Origin: Pseudonocardia alaniniphila
GTDB lineage: Bacteria > Actinomycetota > Actinomycetes > Mycobacteriales > Pseudonocardiaceae
Length of the DNA stretch: 64,000 nt
NCBI RefSeq assembly: GCF_022524485.1
Contig: NZ_JAKXMK010000013.1
Span: 124,001-188,000 of the forward strand
Direction: 5' to 3'
Part shown: positions 35,286 through 43,617 of the stretch, piece by piece
Position numbering within the stretch: the stretch's first letter is position 1
How the letters are laid out: the number at the start of each line of letters is the position of its first letter
Notes under the pieces: model-generated
Database searches by the model: none
Told to the model about the DNA's origin: nothing
Seen by the model: the letters and a program-made list of their open reading frames with translations, nothing else
Translations under genes and position numbers: made by a program

Positions 35286-35369
35286 TCAGCGCTGTCGACA
35301 GAGCGCGCTGCTCACCCGGTGCAGGTCCACGTGGCGCCGGGCCACGAGTCGCAGGGTCAGCGCGGTCAC
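35286..35369 (-). CDS. Cysteine leader peptide upstream of the sirA-cys operon
   Basis: A 27-codon frame from GTG 35369 to TGA 35286, 88 bases before the sirA TTG. It contains VARRHVDLHRVSSALCRQR, the clearest example in this window of the R-R-H-V-D-L-x-R-V-S-S-A-L-C-R pattern. Such peptides are called putative leader peptides before sulfur genes in actinobacterial annotations (from memory). Stalling at the Cys codon when charged tRNA-Cys is scarce would be a simple way to raise operon expression; the mechanism is inferred. Confidence 0.78.
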   Translation of the reverse strand: MTALTLRLVARRHVDLHRVSSALCRQR

Positions 35370-35500
35370 AACGAACAGCGTGCCACTTGTCCGGTCCGCG
35401 ATCCATCGACGTCCGCATGCTGGGAGCGGGCTCACACGGTTTGCCGAACGGCCCCACCGCGTCACGCGCCCTGCGTACCGTCCCGCGCGTGGAGAGTGGA

Positions 35501-36103
35501 GTGATCGACCTGCGCAGGCTCAACGGACGGTGGCTGCTGCTCGGGGCGCCGATCCTGTGGGCGCTGAGTGCGGTTGTCGTCGTCGCCGCGATCCGTGGCG
35601 ACGTGGACGGAGGGCCGGTGGCCCGGGTGGTCGTCGGGGTGCTGGGAGGGTGCTTCGGGCTGCTCGCCCTTGTCGTGTCGCTGACGTTGCTCGACCTGCG
35701 ACGGCCGCGCCGGCTGCTGATCGACCACGAGGGAATCCGGCTCGACACCGGTCGGCGCACACCGGCGTTTCGCCTGGCGTGGACGGAGATCGGAGCGGTC
35801 TCCCTGCGCCTCTCCGACAGACGACGGAGAATCCACGCCCGGATCTACTACCGGTGGCTCGATCTACCGCCGAAGGCGACGCCGATCGTTGCGGCGCTCG
35901 AGCTCTACCCGGCCGATCAGGAGGCCGTGCGCCGGCACCCCGAGCTGCGCGGGGCATGGCGGCTGGGTCGCGAGCGGTGCTGGCTGCTCGTGATCATGGG
36001 CGGCGCGGGCGCTCCACCACCGGTCGGCGCGCTCGTGCAGCGGTGGCATCCGGAGCTCTGGCGGGGGGAGCACTCGGCGTCGCTGCTGGCGGATCCTCGA
36101 TGA
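35501..36103 (+). CDS. Membrane-anchored protein of unknown function
   Basis: A 200-residue protein with two N-terminal helices (LLLGAPILWALSAVVVVAAI; VVVGVLGGCFGLLALVVSLT). A soluble beta-rich part resembling a PH-like domain follows (LLIDHEGIRLDTGRRTPAFR, LAWTEIGAVSLRL). Start GTG 35501 has GGAG six bases upstream; GTG 35489 is possible. It is divergent from the sulfur operon and convergent with a flavoprotein gene. I do not recognise a characterised relative. Confidence 0.6.
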   Translation: MIDLRRLNGRWLLLGAPILWALSAVVVVAAIRGDVDGGPVARVVVGVLGGCFGLLALVVSLTLLDLRRPRRLLIDHEGIRLDTGRRTPAFRLAWTEIGAVSLRLSDRRRRIHARIYYRWLDLPPKATPIVAALELYPADQEAVRRHPELRGAWRLGRERCWLLVIMGGAGAPPPVGALVQRWHPELWRGEHSASLLADPR

Positions 36104-36125
36104 GATCCGCACGTGCGTCTCGGCG

Positions 36126-37607
36126 TCAGGTCGCCTCGTCCGGAACGCGGTCGCGGCCACGGAGTTCGTTCACCCGCTCGGTCAGCCACCCCAGGCCCTG
36201 CCGGGCCGTCGCCTGAACCCGGCAGGCCGCGTCCCGTCCGTGCGCCACCGCGGCCCGGGTGATGACGGGCGGTGAGAGCAGCGCATCGGGGTGCACGAGC
36301 ATGAAACCGGCGGCGGTCGCCGTCGCCTCCACCGTGGTGTCGAGTGGCGCGGCCGTCAGGACGAACCGGGTGAGCAGCCGAGCGATCCGCTCCTGCATGG
36401 TGTGGTGCAGCGGGATACCGACACGGAGCTCGTCCATGATCGTCGACATGCGCCAGGCCGCATCCACCACCAGGCGCTGGCGCTCGAAGAACCCGTGCGC
36501 GGGAGCGTCGAGGTCCGGCTGGGTGGCCAGGAACGACTCCAGGCACACGGCGTGCAGCGCCGCAGACGAGATGCCCTGGCCGTAGGTGGGGTTGAACGAC
36601 GCCACCGCGTCGCCCACCGCCACGAGCCGCGCCGGAAACCGGTAGGCGGAGGCGAACTCCCGGCGGCGGCTGTCGCCCATGTGATAGAGCCGGATCGGGC
36701 CCAGCGGCTCGCCGGCTGCCGCGCGGGTGAACTGCTCCGGAAGATCGTCACGGATCTGTGCGCGGAAGTCGTCGATCGTGGTGGCGGGGCGGTCCTCGCC
36801 GTAGCCGGACAGCATCACGATGAACCGCTCGCCCTCGATCGGCCCGTAGACAGCGACGTTCGTCCGGCCGGGGAGGTCGCGCAGCAGGGTGATCGGCGGC
36901 TCGGGCGGTTGGTCGCTCGGTGCGAAGTACCCCGTGGCGTAGGTCAGCGCGATCGGCAGCCGGACGAGCTCAGGGCGCTCCCAACCGGCCTTCTCCAGCC
37001 ACTCGCCCAGCCGGCTCGAACGCCCGGTCGCGTCGACGACCAGGTCCGCCTGCTCCACGCGCTCGACGCCGTCGACCTCGACGCGGACGCCGGTGACGGT
37101 CTCGCCCACGAGTTCCAGCCCGGTGGCCCGCCCGGTGAGGACGGTGACGGCGGGAAGCGCGAGCACCCGACGGCGGATCATCGCCTCCAGGAACGGGCGG
37201 CTGGCCGACATGATCCCTGGGTGGACGCTCCGGAGCCGCCGGTTGCGCCCGGTCAACGCCGGACGCAGATCCGCCGGAGGCGCCACGAAGGCGCCTTCCG
37301 CCACGCACGCGTCCGAGAACCCGGGGAACCAGCGGTCGAGCTGCATGCGTCCCGCCGCCAGCAGCGCATGCACCTGCTGTCCGTGCGGCACGCCGTGGCG
37401 GGCCTCGGCACCCTGGCCGAGCTCGTCGCGCTCGACGATCACCACCTCGGCGGCCGCCCCGGAGAGTGCTCGCGCCGCGAGCAGTCCGGCGACGGAGCCG
37501 CCCATCACCACGACCCGCTTCAGCAGGGGCCGCTCCGGGGCGGGAGTCGTCGTCCCGACGAGGTCGGCGAACATGCGGGCCGGACTGAGCGGCCGGGAGA
37601 TCGGCAT
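36126..37607 (-). CDS. FAD-dependent monooxygenase/geranylgeranyl reductase-like oxidoreductase
   Basis: A 493-residue flavoprotein. The FAD site is VVVMGGSVAGLLAARALS with ERDELGQ following. VVDATGRSSRLGEWLEKAGW is the second FAD motif, and LVAVGDAVASFNPTYGQGIS the third (GD motif). It belongs to the p-hydroxybenzoate hydroxylase-like group that includes halogenases and hydroxylases; no Trp-halogenase motif is obvious. The start ATG 37607 was chosen because upstream in-frame sequence is Arg/Ser-rich. Monocistronic; the substrate is unknown. Confidence 0.87.
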   Translation of the reverse strand: MPISRPLSPARMFADLVGTTTPAPERPLLKRVVVMGGSVAGLLAARALSGAAAEVVIVERDELGQGAEARHGVPHGQQVHALLAAGRMQLDRWFPGFSDACVAEGAFVAPPADLRPALTGRNRRLRSVHPGIMSASRPFLEAMIRRRVLALPAVTVLTGRATGLELVGETVTGVRVEVDGVERVEQADLVVDATGRSSRLGEWLEKAGWERPELVRLPIALTYATGYFAPSDQPPEPPITLLRDLPGRTNVAVYGPIEGERFIVMLSGYGEDRPATTIDDFRAQIRDDLPEQFTRAAAGEPLGPIRLYHMGDSRRREFASAYRFPARLVAVGDAVASFNPTYGQGISSAALHAVCLESFLATQPDLDAPAHGFFERQRLVVDAAWRMSTIMDELRVGIPLHHTMQERIARLLTRFVLTAAPLDTTVEATATAAGFMLVHPDALLSPPVITRAAVAHGRDAACRVQATARQGLGWLTERVNELRGRDRVPDEAT

Positions 37608-37706
37608 TCCTGCGGTCCTGTCCCGGGAGCGGCGCCCCGGGCAACCGGAGCTTGATCGGGACGTTAGGCCACGATCACCGGAGTCGTCGCGACCCGCTCG
37701 GGTGAT

Positions 37707-38963
37707 GTGATCGAGGACTCCGGGGCGAATGGAGCGAGCCGTGGGGAAGGGGACGGACCGGCGAACCCTGCGCCGTCCACCCGACTGGCAGACTGGGATG
37801 CCGTGCCCACTCGCTCGCCCTTCGGGGTCTACGTCCACGTGCCGTTCTGCGCGGCGCGCTGTGGGTATTGCGACTTCAACACCTACACACCGGTCGAGCT
37901 GGCGGGCTCGGGAGCGTCACCGGACGGCTGGCTCGACGCGGTCCGCCGCGAGCTCGATCTCGCTGTGCGCACCGTGGGGCCGCGGGCCGTCGACACGGTG
38001 TTCGTGGGCGGCGGCACCCCGTCGCTCCTGGGGGCGGATCGGCTCGGTGAGGTGCTCGACGCCGTCCGGGAGAGCTTCGGGCTCGCCCCGGGCGCCGAGG
38101 TGACCACCGAGTCCAACCCCGAGTCGACGTCACCGGAGTTCTTCGCAGGCCTCGTCGAGGCCGGGTTCACGCGGGTGTCGCTGGGGATGCAGTCCGCCGC
38201 GCCGCACGTGCTGCGCGTGCTGGAGCGCCGGCACACCCCGGGCCGGGCGGTAGCCGCCGCGCGAGAGGCCCGGGCTGCGGGGATCGTGCACGTCAACCTC
38301 GACCTCATCTACGCCACACCCGGCGAGACCGACGACGACCTTCGTGCCTCGCTCGACGCGGTGCTCGATGCGGGAGTGGACCACGTGTCTGCCTACGCCC
38401 TGATCGTCGAGGACGGCACGGCGCTGGCTCGCCGCGTGGCGCGGGGAGAGTTGCCCGCCCCCGACGACGACGTGGCCGCAGCCCGCTACGAGCTGATCGA
38501 CGAGCGCCTCGATGCAGCCGGACTGCGCTGGTACGAGGTATCGAACTGGGCCGCGTCCGGGCCGGCGGCCTGCCGGCACAACCTCGGGTACTGGCTCGAC
38601 GGGGACTGGTGGGGGCTCGGGCCGGGCGCGCATTCGCACCTGTCCGGCGTCCGGTGGTGGAACGTGAAGCACCCGGCGCGGTACGCGTCGCTCCTGGCTG
38701 AGGGAGAGTCGCCGGAGGCCGGGCGCGAGGTGCTGACCGAGTCGGAACGCCACACCGAGCGCGTGATGCTGCGGCTACGCTTGGCGGCGGGCCTCCCGCT
38801 GGACCTCCTCGACGACCAGGGTCGTGCCGCCGCCGTTCGTGCGGCCGAGGACGGGCTGCTCGACCCCGCGGCGCTCCCCACCGGCCGCGCGGTGCTGACC
38901 CGGCGCGGCCGCCTCCTCGCCGACGGGGTGATCAACTCCCTCCTGGCAGGAGCCCCCGTGTGA
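37707..38963 (+). CDS. hemW: Heme chaperone HemW (radical SAM, formerly called HemN-like)
   Basis: A 418-residue radical SAM protein. The cluster motif is VPFCAARCGYCDFNTY (C-x3-C-x2-C), followed by VFVGGGTPSLL, TTESNPEST and VSLGMQSAAPHVL. HNLGYWLDGDWWGLGPGAHS is typical of HemW. HemW delivers heme and is not a true coproporphyrinogen dehydrogenase. The start is GTG 37707, with other in-frame options nearby; the first ~35 residues are not conserved. In many actinobacteria hemW precedes hrcA-dnaJ; here about 7.6 kb of other genes intervene. Confidence 0.93.
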   Translation: MIEDSGANGASRGEGDGPANPAPSTRLADWDAVPTRSPFGVYVHVPFCAARCGYCDFNTYTPVELAGSGASPDGWLDAVRRELDLAVRTVGPRAVDTVFVGGGTPSLLGADRLGEVLDAVRESFGLAPGAEVTTESNPESTSPEFFAGLVEAGFTRVSLGMQSAAPHVLRVLERRHTPGRAVAAAREARAAGIVHVNLDLIYATPGETDDDLRASLDAVLDAGVDHVSAYALIVEDGTALARRVARGELPAPDDDVAAARYELIDERLDAAGLRWYEVSNWAASGPAACRHNLGYWLDGDWWGLGPGAHSHLSGVRWWNVKHPARYASLLAEGESPEAGREVLTESERHTERVMLRLRLAAGLPLDLLDDQGRAAAVRAAEDGLLDPAALPTGRAVLTRRGRLLADGVINSLLAGAPV

Positions 38964-39194
38964 CACCCCCCGCGAGGCACCCCTTCCCTGAGCGCGAGTC
39001 GCCCGGTCCGCGCGGGCAGGCCGCCCCGCTCGGGAGCATGCAGCTGTGAGCCCGGACGTGGCCGGGGGATCCGGCTCCTCCCGTGCGATGGGCAACTTGC
39101 GGGGCCGGCGCGGGTCGCCTGGATTCTGCGGAGTTACCCCTGGTCGTAAACGTGTGGTTGTGGGGCCTGGTGTGCGCGGGTGGGTGGCTCACCG

Positions 39195-40001
39195 ATGAGT
39201 CCGCGGCGGCGGTTGTTGGTTGCGCTGGTCGGGGTGCTCGTCGTCGCACTCGTCGTGGTGGTCGGGATCCGGTTGGTCGGGCGTGGTGGCGCCCCCGCCG
39301 GGCCTGCTGCGGCGCCACTGCCACCCCAGGACAGGCCCGGCCCCGTGCTGCTCGTTCCCGGCTACGGCGGTTCTCGCGACAGCCTGCTCACCCTCGCCCG
39401 GCGGATCGAGGCGACCGGCCGTACCGCCGAGGTGCTGACGTTGCCGGGCAACGGCACGGGGGATCTGTCCGCGCAGGTCGACCTGCTCGACGGGGCCGTG
39501 GGGAACGCGCTCGCGGCGGGGGCGCCGTCGGTGGACGTGATCGGATACTCGGCGGGCGGGGTGGTCGCCGGGCTGTGGGTCGCGCGCGACCGCGGCGCTA
39601 CCAAAGCCCGTCGGGTGATCACGCTGGGCTCGCCCCTCGCCGGCACGACGCTGGCGGCGGCCGCAGCGGCGAGCGCGCCGGACGCCTGCCCGGCCGCGTG
39701 CCGCGAATTGGCCCCGGACAGCGCCGACCTCGTGGAGCTGGCGAACGCGAAGGTCGGGACGGCGCTGCCGTGGCTCTCGATCTGGACCACCGACGACCAG
39801 GTGGTCACCCCGCCGGACTCGGCGCGACTCGACGGCGCGGTGAACGTGCCGCTGCAGTCGATCTGCCCCGGCGCCGCGGTGAGCCACAGCGGACTGCCGA
39901 CGGATGCCGCCGTCACGGGCCTCGTGCTGGAGGGGATCTCGCCGGCCGCCCTCCCGACGGGCGGGGACTGCGCAGCTCTGCGGGCCGCAGGCGCGGGCTG
40001 A
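39195..40001 (+). CDS. Secreted or membrane-anchored lipase/esterase-like hydrolase
   Basis: A 268-residue alpha/beta hydrolase with an N-terminal membrane/signal segment (LLVALVGVLVVALVVVVGIR). LLVPGYGGSRDSLLTLARRI carries the oxyanion region, DVIGYSAGGVVAGLW the Ser nucleophile (GYSAG), and ISIWTTDDQVVTPPDSA probably the acid. The layout resembles actinobacterial class-2 lipases. Cys residues in CPAACRELAPD and QSICPG could form disulfides outside the cell. Start ATG 39195; GTG 39180 is an alternative. Confidence 0.82.
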   Translation: MSPRRRLLVALVGVLVVALVVVVGIRLVGRGGAPAGPAAAPLPPQDRPGPVLLVPGYGGSRDSLLTLARRIEATGRTAEVLTLPGNGTGDLSAQVDLLDGAVGNALAAGAPSVDVIGYSAGGVVAGLWVARDRGATKARRVITLGSPLAGTTLAAAAAASAPDACPAACRELAPDSADLVELANAKVGTALPWLSIWTTDDQVVTPPDSARLDGAVNVPLQSICPGAAVSHSGLPTDAAVTGLVLEGISPAALPTGGDCAALRAAGAG

Positions 40002-40209
40002 CGGCCGCGCCAGACGCCGATCGCCGCGACATGGACACCTGACGTGGAACGAACCCGGCGCGCAACAGCGACATGTGACCATGTCGCGCCCGGGCGGGGT
40101 TGTCGGCGGTGGGGTGTTCCCCACCACCGGACGGTGGCGCACCGGCGTGTCGGCGAGCCACTGTGAGCGGAGGGTGAACGCACTGCTCCCGAGCTCGGAG
40201 GTTCCCCCG

Positions 40210-40929
40210 GTGTCCGCCACATCCACCGTCCGCAGATTCCGGACGCTCGCCGTCCCGCTGGCCGTGCTGACCGTCGTGTTCCTCGTGATCTCGCTGCCGC
40301 CCTACCTCGGGCTCGATCCCGCGAAGGCCCGCCTGCCCGTCCCCGAGGACGTGCCGTGGTTCTACCCCGCGCTCGTGGCGCACATCGGGTTCGGCTCGAT
40401 CGCGCTGCTGACGGCGGCGCTGCAGGTGTGGCCGTGGCTGCGACGGACCCATCCCGCCGTGCACCGCTGGAGCGGCCGGATCTACCTCGGGCTCGGCGTC
40501 ATCCCGGGCGGGGTTGCCGTGCTGGCGGTCGCACCGTTCGGGCAGACGGGCGGGCCGACCGGCCAGGTCGCGAACACGATGCTGGCGCTGCTCTGGCTGG
40601 CCACGGCGGTGGCGGGCTACAGGGCTGCCCGCGCCCGGCGGTTCGGCGAGCACCGCGAGTGGATGGTGCGCAACGTGGCCCTGACGTTCTCCATCGTCGC
40701 GAACCGGCCGTGGAGCATGCTCTGCATCGCCGTGTTCGCCCCCGAGGTGATGGGCACCGGCCCGGTCGATCCGGCAGTACTCGCCCAGGCCGCCGGCGTG
40801 TCGATGTGGCTGAGCTGGGTGGTGAACCTGCTCGTCGCCGAGTACTGGCTGCATCGCACCCGCACGCGGCGGGGCGTTCGGGGCGGCCCCACGGCCAAGC
40901 ACCGGCAGCCGGTGCCTGCCACGTCCTGA
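40210..40929 (+). CDS. DUF2306-type membrane protein
   Basis: A 239-residue membrane protein with about six helices. VAHIGFGSIALLTAALQVWP, HPAVHRWSGRIYLGLGVIPG and RRFGEHREWMVRNVALTF match the DUF2306 pattern of conserved His residues, which suggests heme or quinone chemistry in the membrane; the function is not established. Start GTG 40210 with GGAGG nine bases upstream. It follows the lipase-like gene after about 200 bp and converges on a methyltransferase gene. Confidence 0.78.
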   Translation: MSATSTVRRFRTLAVPLAVLTVVFLVISLPPYLGLDPAKARLPVPEDVPWFYPALVAHIGFGSIALLTAALQVWPWLRRTHPAVHRWSGRIYLGLGVIPGGVAVLAVAPFGQTGGPTGQVANTMLALLWLATAVAGYRAARARRFGEHREWMVRNVALTFSIVANRPWSMLCIAVFAPEVMGTGPVDPAVLAQAAGVSMWLSWVVNLLVAEYWLHRTRTRRGVRGGPTAKHRQPVPATS

Positions 40930-40947
40930 TCGAGTCCCGATGCGGAG

Positions 40948-41730
40948 TCAGGTGACGGTCGCGAGGAAGACGTATCGGTTGAGACTGAACAGGTAGTCGC
41001 CCTCGTCGGCACGGGCGCGCAGGTCGTCGAGCCAGGCCTGCGCGTCCTTCGCGGTGAGGCCGCGGCGGCCCACCACGAACTCCGCGATCAGCTCCATGAT
41101 GTTGGCGCTGAACGTCTCGCTGTGCAGCCGCGGATTGAACAGCACCACGACCCGCTCCTCGGGCACGGTGAAGCCGGCTCGCCGCAGCAGCCCCGCCAGC
41201 GTGCTCGGCAGGTGTGGATGGACGAGGTGCTCCTCCCATGCCGCGATGACCCGCTCGTGCAGCTCACGGTCCGCCACGTGCCACACCGCCGAGTCCCAGT
41301 CGGTGTCCAGGATCAGCGCGCGGCCGCCGGGTCGCAGCACCCGGCGCAGCTCAGCGAGCGCCCGGGGCATATCGGGCACGTACTCGTAGACCTGCGTGGA
41401 GACGGCCGCGTCGAACGAGGCGTCCGGGTAGGGCAGGTTCGCCGCGTCACCGTCGTCGATGTGGATCCAGGCCCTGCTCGCACAGCGGGACCGGGCGATC
41501 GTGTTCATCGCCTCGCTGACATCGAGCCCACACACGGTGCCCGTCGGCCCGACGGCGTCAGCGAGCGACACGGCCAGGTATCCGGGCCCGGAGCCGATGT
41601 CGAGCACCCGCTCGCCGGGCTGCGGCGCGAGCAACGCCAGTACCTGTGCCCGCTGTGCCACGACGTCGGGAGTGGCGTAGGTCCGCTCGACATGGCGAGC
41701 GGCCTGCTCGTCGAACTCCAGCGCGGCCAT
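40948..41730 (-). CDS. SAM-dependent class I methyltransferase
   Basis: A 260-residue methyltransferase. Motif I is RVLDIGSGPGYLAVSLA, then CGLDVSEAMN, HIDDGDAANLPYPDASFDAA (motif II/III) and LRRVLRPGGRALILDTDWDS. The UbiE/arsenite-methyltransferase-like order is clear, but no Cys pattern for arsenic is seen. The start is ATG 41730. The C-terminal part with SLNRYVFLATVT is typical of small-molecule methyltransferases. The substrate is unknown. Confidence 0.87.
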   Translation of the reverse strand: MAALEFDEQAARHVERTYATPDVVAQRAQVLALLAPQPGERVLDIGSGPGYLAVSLADAVGPTGTVCGLDVSEAMNTIARSRCASRAWIHIDDGDAANLPYPDASFDAAVSTQVYEYVPDMPRALAELRRVLRPGGRALILDTDWDSAVWHVADRELHERVIAAWEEHLVHPHLPSTLAGLLRRAGFTVPEERVVVLFNPRLHSETFSANIMELIAEFVVGRRGLTAKDAQAWLDDLRARADEGDYLFSLNRYVFLATVT

Positions 41731-41749
41731 GGTGCCGAGGTTATGCCCG

Positions 41750-41911
41750 TCAGCTCGTGACGTCCTTGGTCGCGAAGTTTGCCTATGCTGCTCCGAACGC
41801 GACGAGCACGTACGACAGCTGGACCTCCACCCCCTGACGGACGGCTGTCCAGAGGATCGGCACGCGGTAGAGGTCGATCCACGCCAGCCAGTGCGTGGTC
41901 GGCACCGGCCC
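41750..41911 (-). pseudogene. 3' remnant of a probable ABC-2-type permease
   Basis: On the minus strand one frame reads PTTHWLAWIDLYRVPILWTA, then QGVEVQLSYVLVAFGAA, a TAG at 41783-41785, and after it ANFATKDVTS before TGA. Read through the TAG, the end resembles ABC-2 permease C-termini of the kind W/A-x-F-T-T-K-D-V. Nothing upstream continues the frame with protein-like sequence. I take it as the last ~50 codons of a lost gene, inactivated further by a nonsense change. Confidence 0.4.
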
Positions 41912-42051
41912 GGGTGGTCAGCACCTTCGCCGGTTCGGAGAGGCCCCATTCGGTGGGGGCCCGCGGCCCGAAGCGCCCTGATGATGGGGACGGTGGACGG
42001 GCCGCGGGGAAGGCGGCCACGTCCCGGGAAGCCGCGGCTGCTCCCAAGCGA

Positions 42052-42646
42052 TGATCATGGGGAGCGGTGGGTGGGCCGCGGGGGATCCGGGCGGCTCAGC
42101 CGCGGACGGCGGCTCGGACTGTTGGCCTGATCGCTGCATGGGCGTCGGCGGCCACGTCCCCGGGGAGCCGTGGTTGGCCCATGATCACCGTTTCGGGGTC
42201 GGTAACCGCTCAGGGCGCGGCTGTGCGTCCCCGTTCGTTGATCATGGTTGCTGGTCGCCCGCCGGCTGATCCGTGCGAGGTTCATGATCAGCGTTTCGGG
42301 ACCCGCCGCCGCTTTCCGCGCGGTTCCGTGGCCCCAATCGATGATCATGCGGTTGCGGGGCTTGGTGCCGGGGGCCGCGGGGCATCCGGACGCGCCGATC
42401 CGCAGACGGTGGCTCGGACTGGTGGCCTGGTCGCTGCACGGCAATCGGTGATCATGTCCTGGGAGAGCTGCGGCTGCTTCATGATCACTGTTTGGGCCCG
42501 GCAACCGCTCGGGGCGCGGCTGTGGGTCCCCGCTCGTTGATCATGGTCGGTGGCGACCCGCCGGCTGATCCGTGCGTGGTTCATGATCACCGTTTCGGGA
42601 CCCGCCGCCGCTCTCCGCACGGTTGCGGGTCCACAACCGTTGATCA
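42052..42646. repeat. Two tandem ~300 bp imperfect repeats with TGATCA palindromes
   Basis: The unit about 42052-42342 recurs as about 42342-42641 with ~300 bp period. For example, GCCGGCTGATCCGTGCG, TTTCGGGACCCGCCGCCGCT and GGCTCGGACTG appear in both at the same offset. TGATCA occurs ten times (42052, 42182, 42239, 42285, 42342, 42449, 42482, 42538, 42584, 42641). The intervals 57-46-57 and 56-46-57 are repeated between the units. No coding frame is convincing. The function is unknown. Confidence 0.8.
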
Positions 42647-42980
42647 AGCGCCCGGGGAGGCACTCAACACGAAGTCGGCCGGTCCTGCCGGTCCGGTGAC
42701 CGGCCGATGCCGAACGGACCACTCCGGGTCGTCGAGGCCGGGCGCATGTTCGCCCAGCCTGCGCCCTCGGACCGTCGGCGCCGGTGCCTGCCGACCCACT
42801 GGGAGGCCCAGCGGTGGCCGCACCCCGCGGCGCCTGCCACCTCGGGCACGCCCAGAACGTGCGGGCCCAACCCCGTGCGGTGCTGCGCTCGAACCCGGAG
42901 CTCCCCTACCCGCCTCGGAGGCTGATGGACCGCAAGGATCTCGGGAACCGGGTCTTGCGCTGCGCGTCCCCCGGCCGGCG
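42647..42980. other. 334 bp without a recognised feature
   Basis: Short open frames exist but none has a start site or composition that convinces. A GGTTCGAG string on the minus strand near 42890 recalls a tRNA T-loop, but no cloverleaf can be drawn around it. Confidence 0.5.
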
Positions 42981-43547
42981 TCAGCCGCGGAGGTAGGCCT
43001 CGCCGCGCGGGGAGAGCCGGTAGCCGACCTGGAGGCTCTCGGTCAGGCCGAGCTCCTTGAGTTTGCGCACGTCACGCTTGAACGGCAGCGTCTCCCGGCC
43101 CAGCCGTGCGGCGAGGTCGGGGGCGCGGGTTCCGGGGTTGCCGGCGATCAGGTCGAGCACCGTGGCGGTCCACGGGCCGGTGCGCGACGCGCGGTCCAGC
43201 CGGTCCAGCCGCCTTGTCAGCTCGGCGCGTTCATCGGCGTTCAGCCTCGCCCGGGATCGCAACTCCACGCGCGGATCCGGACCGGCGACCCGCAACCGGA
43301 TGCGGAAGAGCTGCCCGTGGCCCGATTGTGCCGCAAGCAGCGCCGGGAGGTCGGCGAAACCGGCGGCGTGGGCATCCCGCTCGGTGAGAGCGGTGGGGTC
43401 CACCGGTTCGACCGCGGTGAACTCCAGCACGCCGACGGGCGTGCGCTGTGTGCCGCCCGGGCGCACCCGGGGCCGGTCCCAGCGCCGGAAAACCGCGGTG
43501 ACGGTGCCCGCCGCGATTGCGTCCAGGGTGATGCGCCGGATCAGCAC
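42981..43547 (-). CDS. ASCH-like domain protein with C-terminal winged helix
   Basis: A 188-residue protein. The first part (IRRITLDAIAAGTVTAVFRR, then VGVLEFTAVEPVDPTALTER) resembles ASCH/PUA-type RNA-binding folds. The last ~70 residues read as a winged-helix module (GNPGTRAPDLAARLGRETLP, FKRDVRKLKELGLTESL, GYRLSPRGEAYL). Start GTG 43547 with GGAGG ten bases upstream. It is downstream of, and on the same strand as, the His-rich small protein gene. Role possibly in RNA or regulation; not known. Confidence 0.7.
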   Translation of the reverse strand: MLIRRITLDAIAAGTVTAVFRRWDRPRVRPGGTQRTPVGVLEFTAVEPVDPTALTERDAHAAGFADLPALLAAQSGHGQLFRIRLRVAGPDPRVELRSRARLNADERAELTRRLDRLDRASRTGPWTATVLDLIAGNPGTRAPDLAARLGRETLPFKRDVRKLKELGLTESLQVGYRLSPRGEAYLRG

Positions 43548-43617
43548 AGGGCGAATCCTCCCAGCAGCCCGTGCGCGGTGACCAGCGCGAACGCCCGTCA
43601 CCGCGCACGGGCGAGGG

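Noticed and set aside
37608..37838. N-terminal extension of the flavoprotein to 37838
   Set aside because: The added residues are Arg/Ser-rich and would overlap the divergent hemW start region; ATG 37607 gives a normal N-terminus.
42052..42646. CRISPR array as explanation of the repeats
   Set aside because: Repeat units are ~300 bp with diverged copies, there is no short direct repeat/spacer pattern, and no cas gene is present.
42850..42960. tRNA-like GGTTCGAG on the minus strand
   Set aside because: No acceptor stem, D-arm or anticodon arm can be paired around it.
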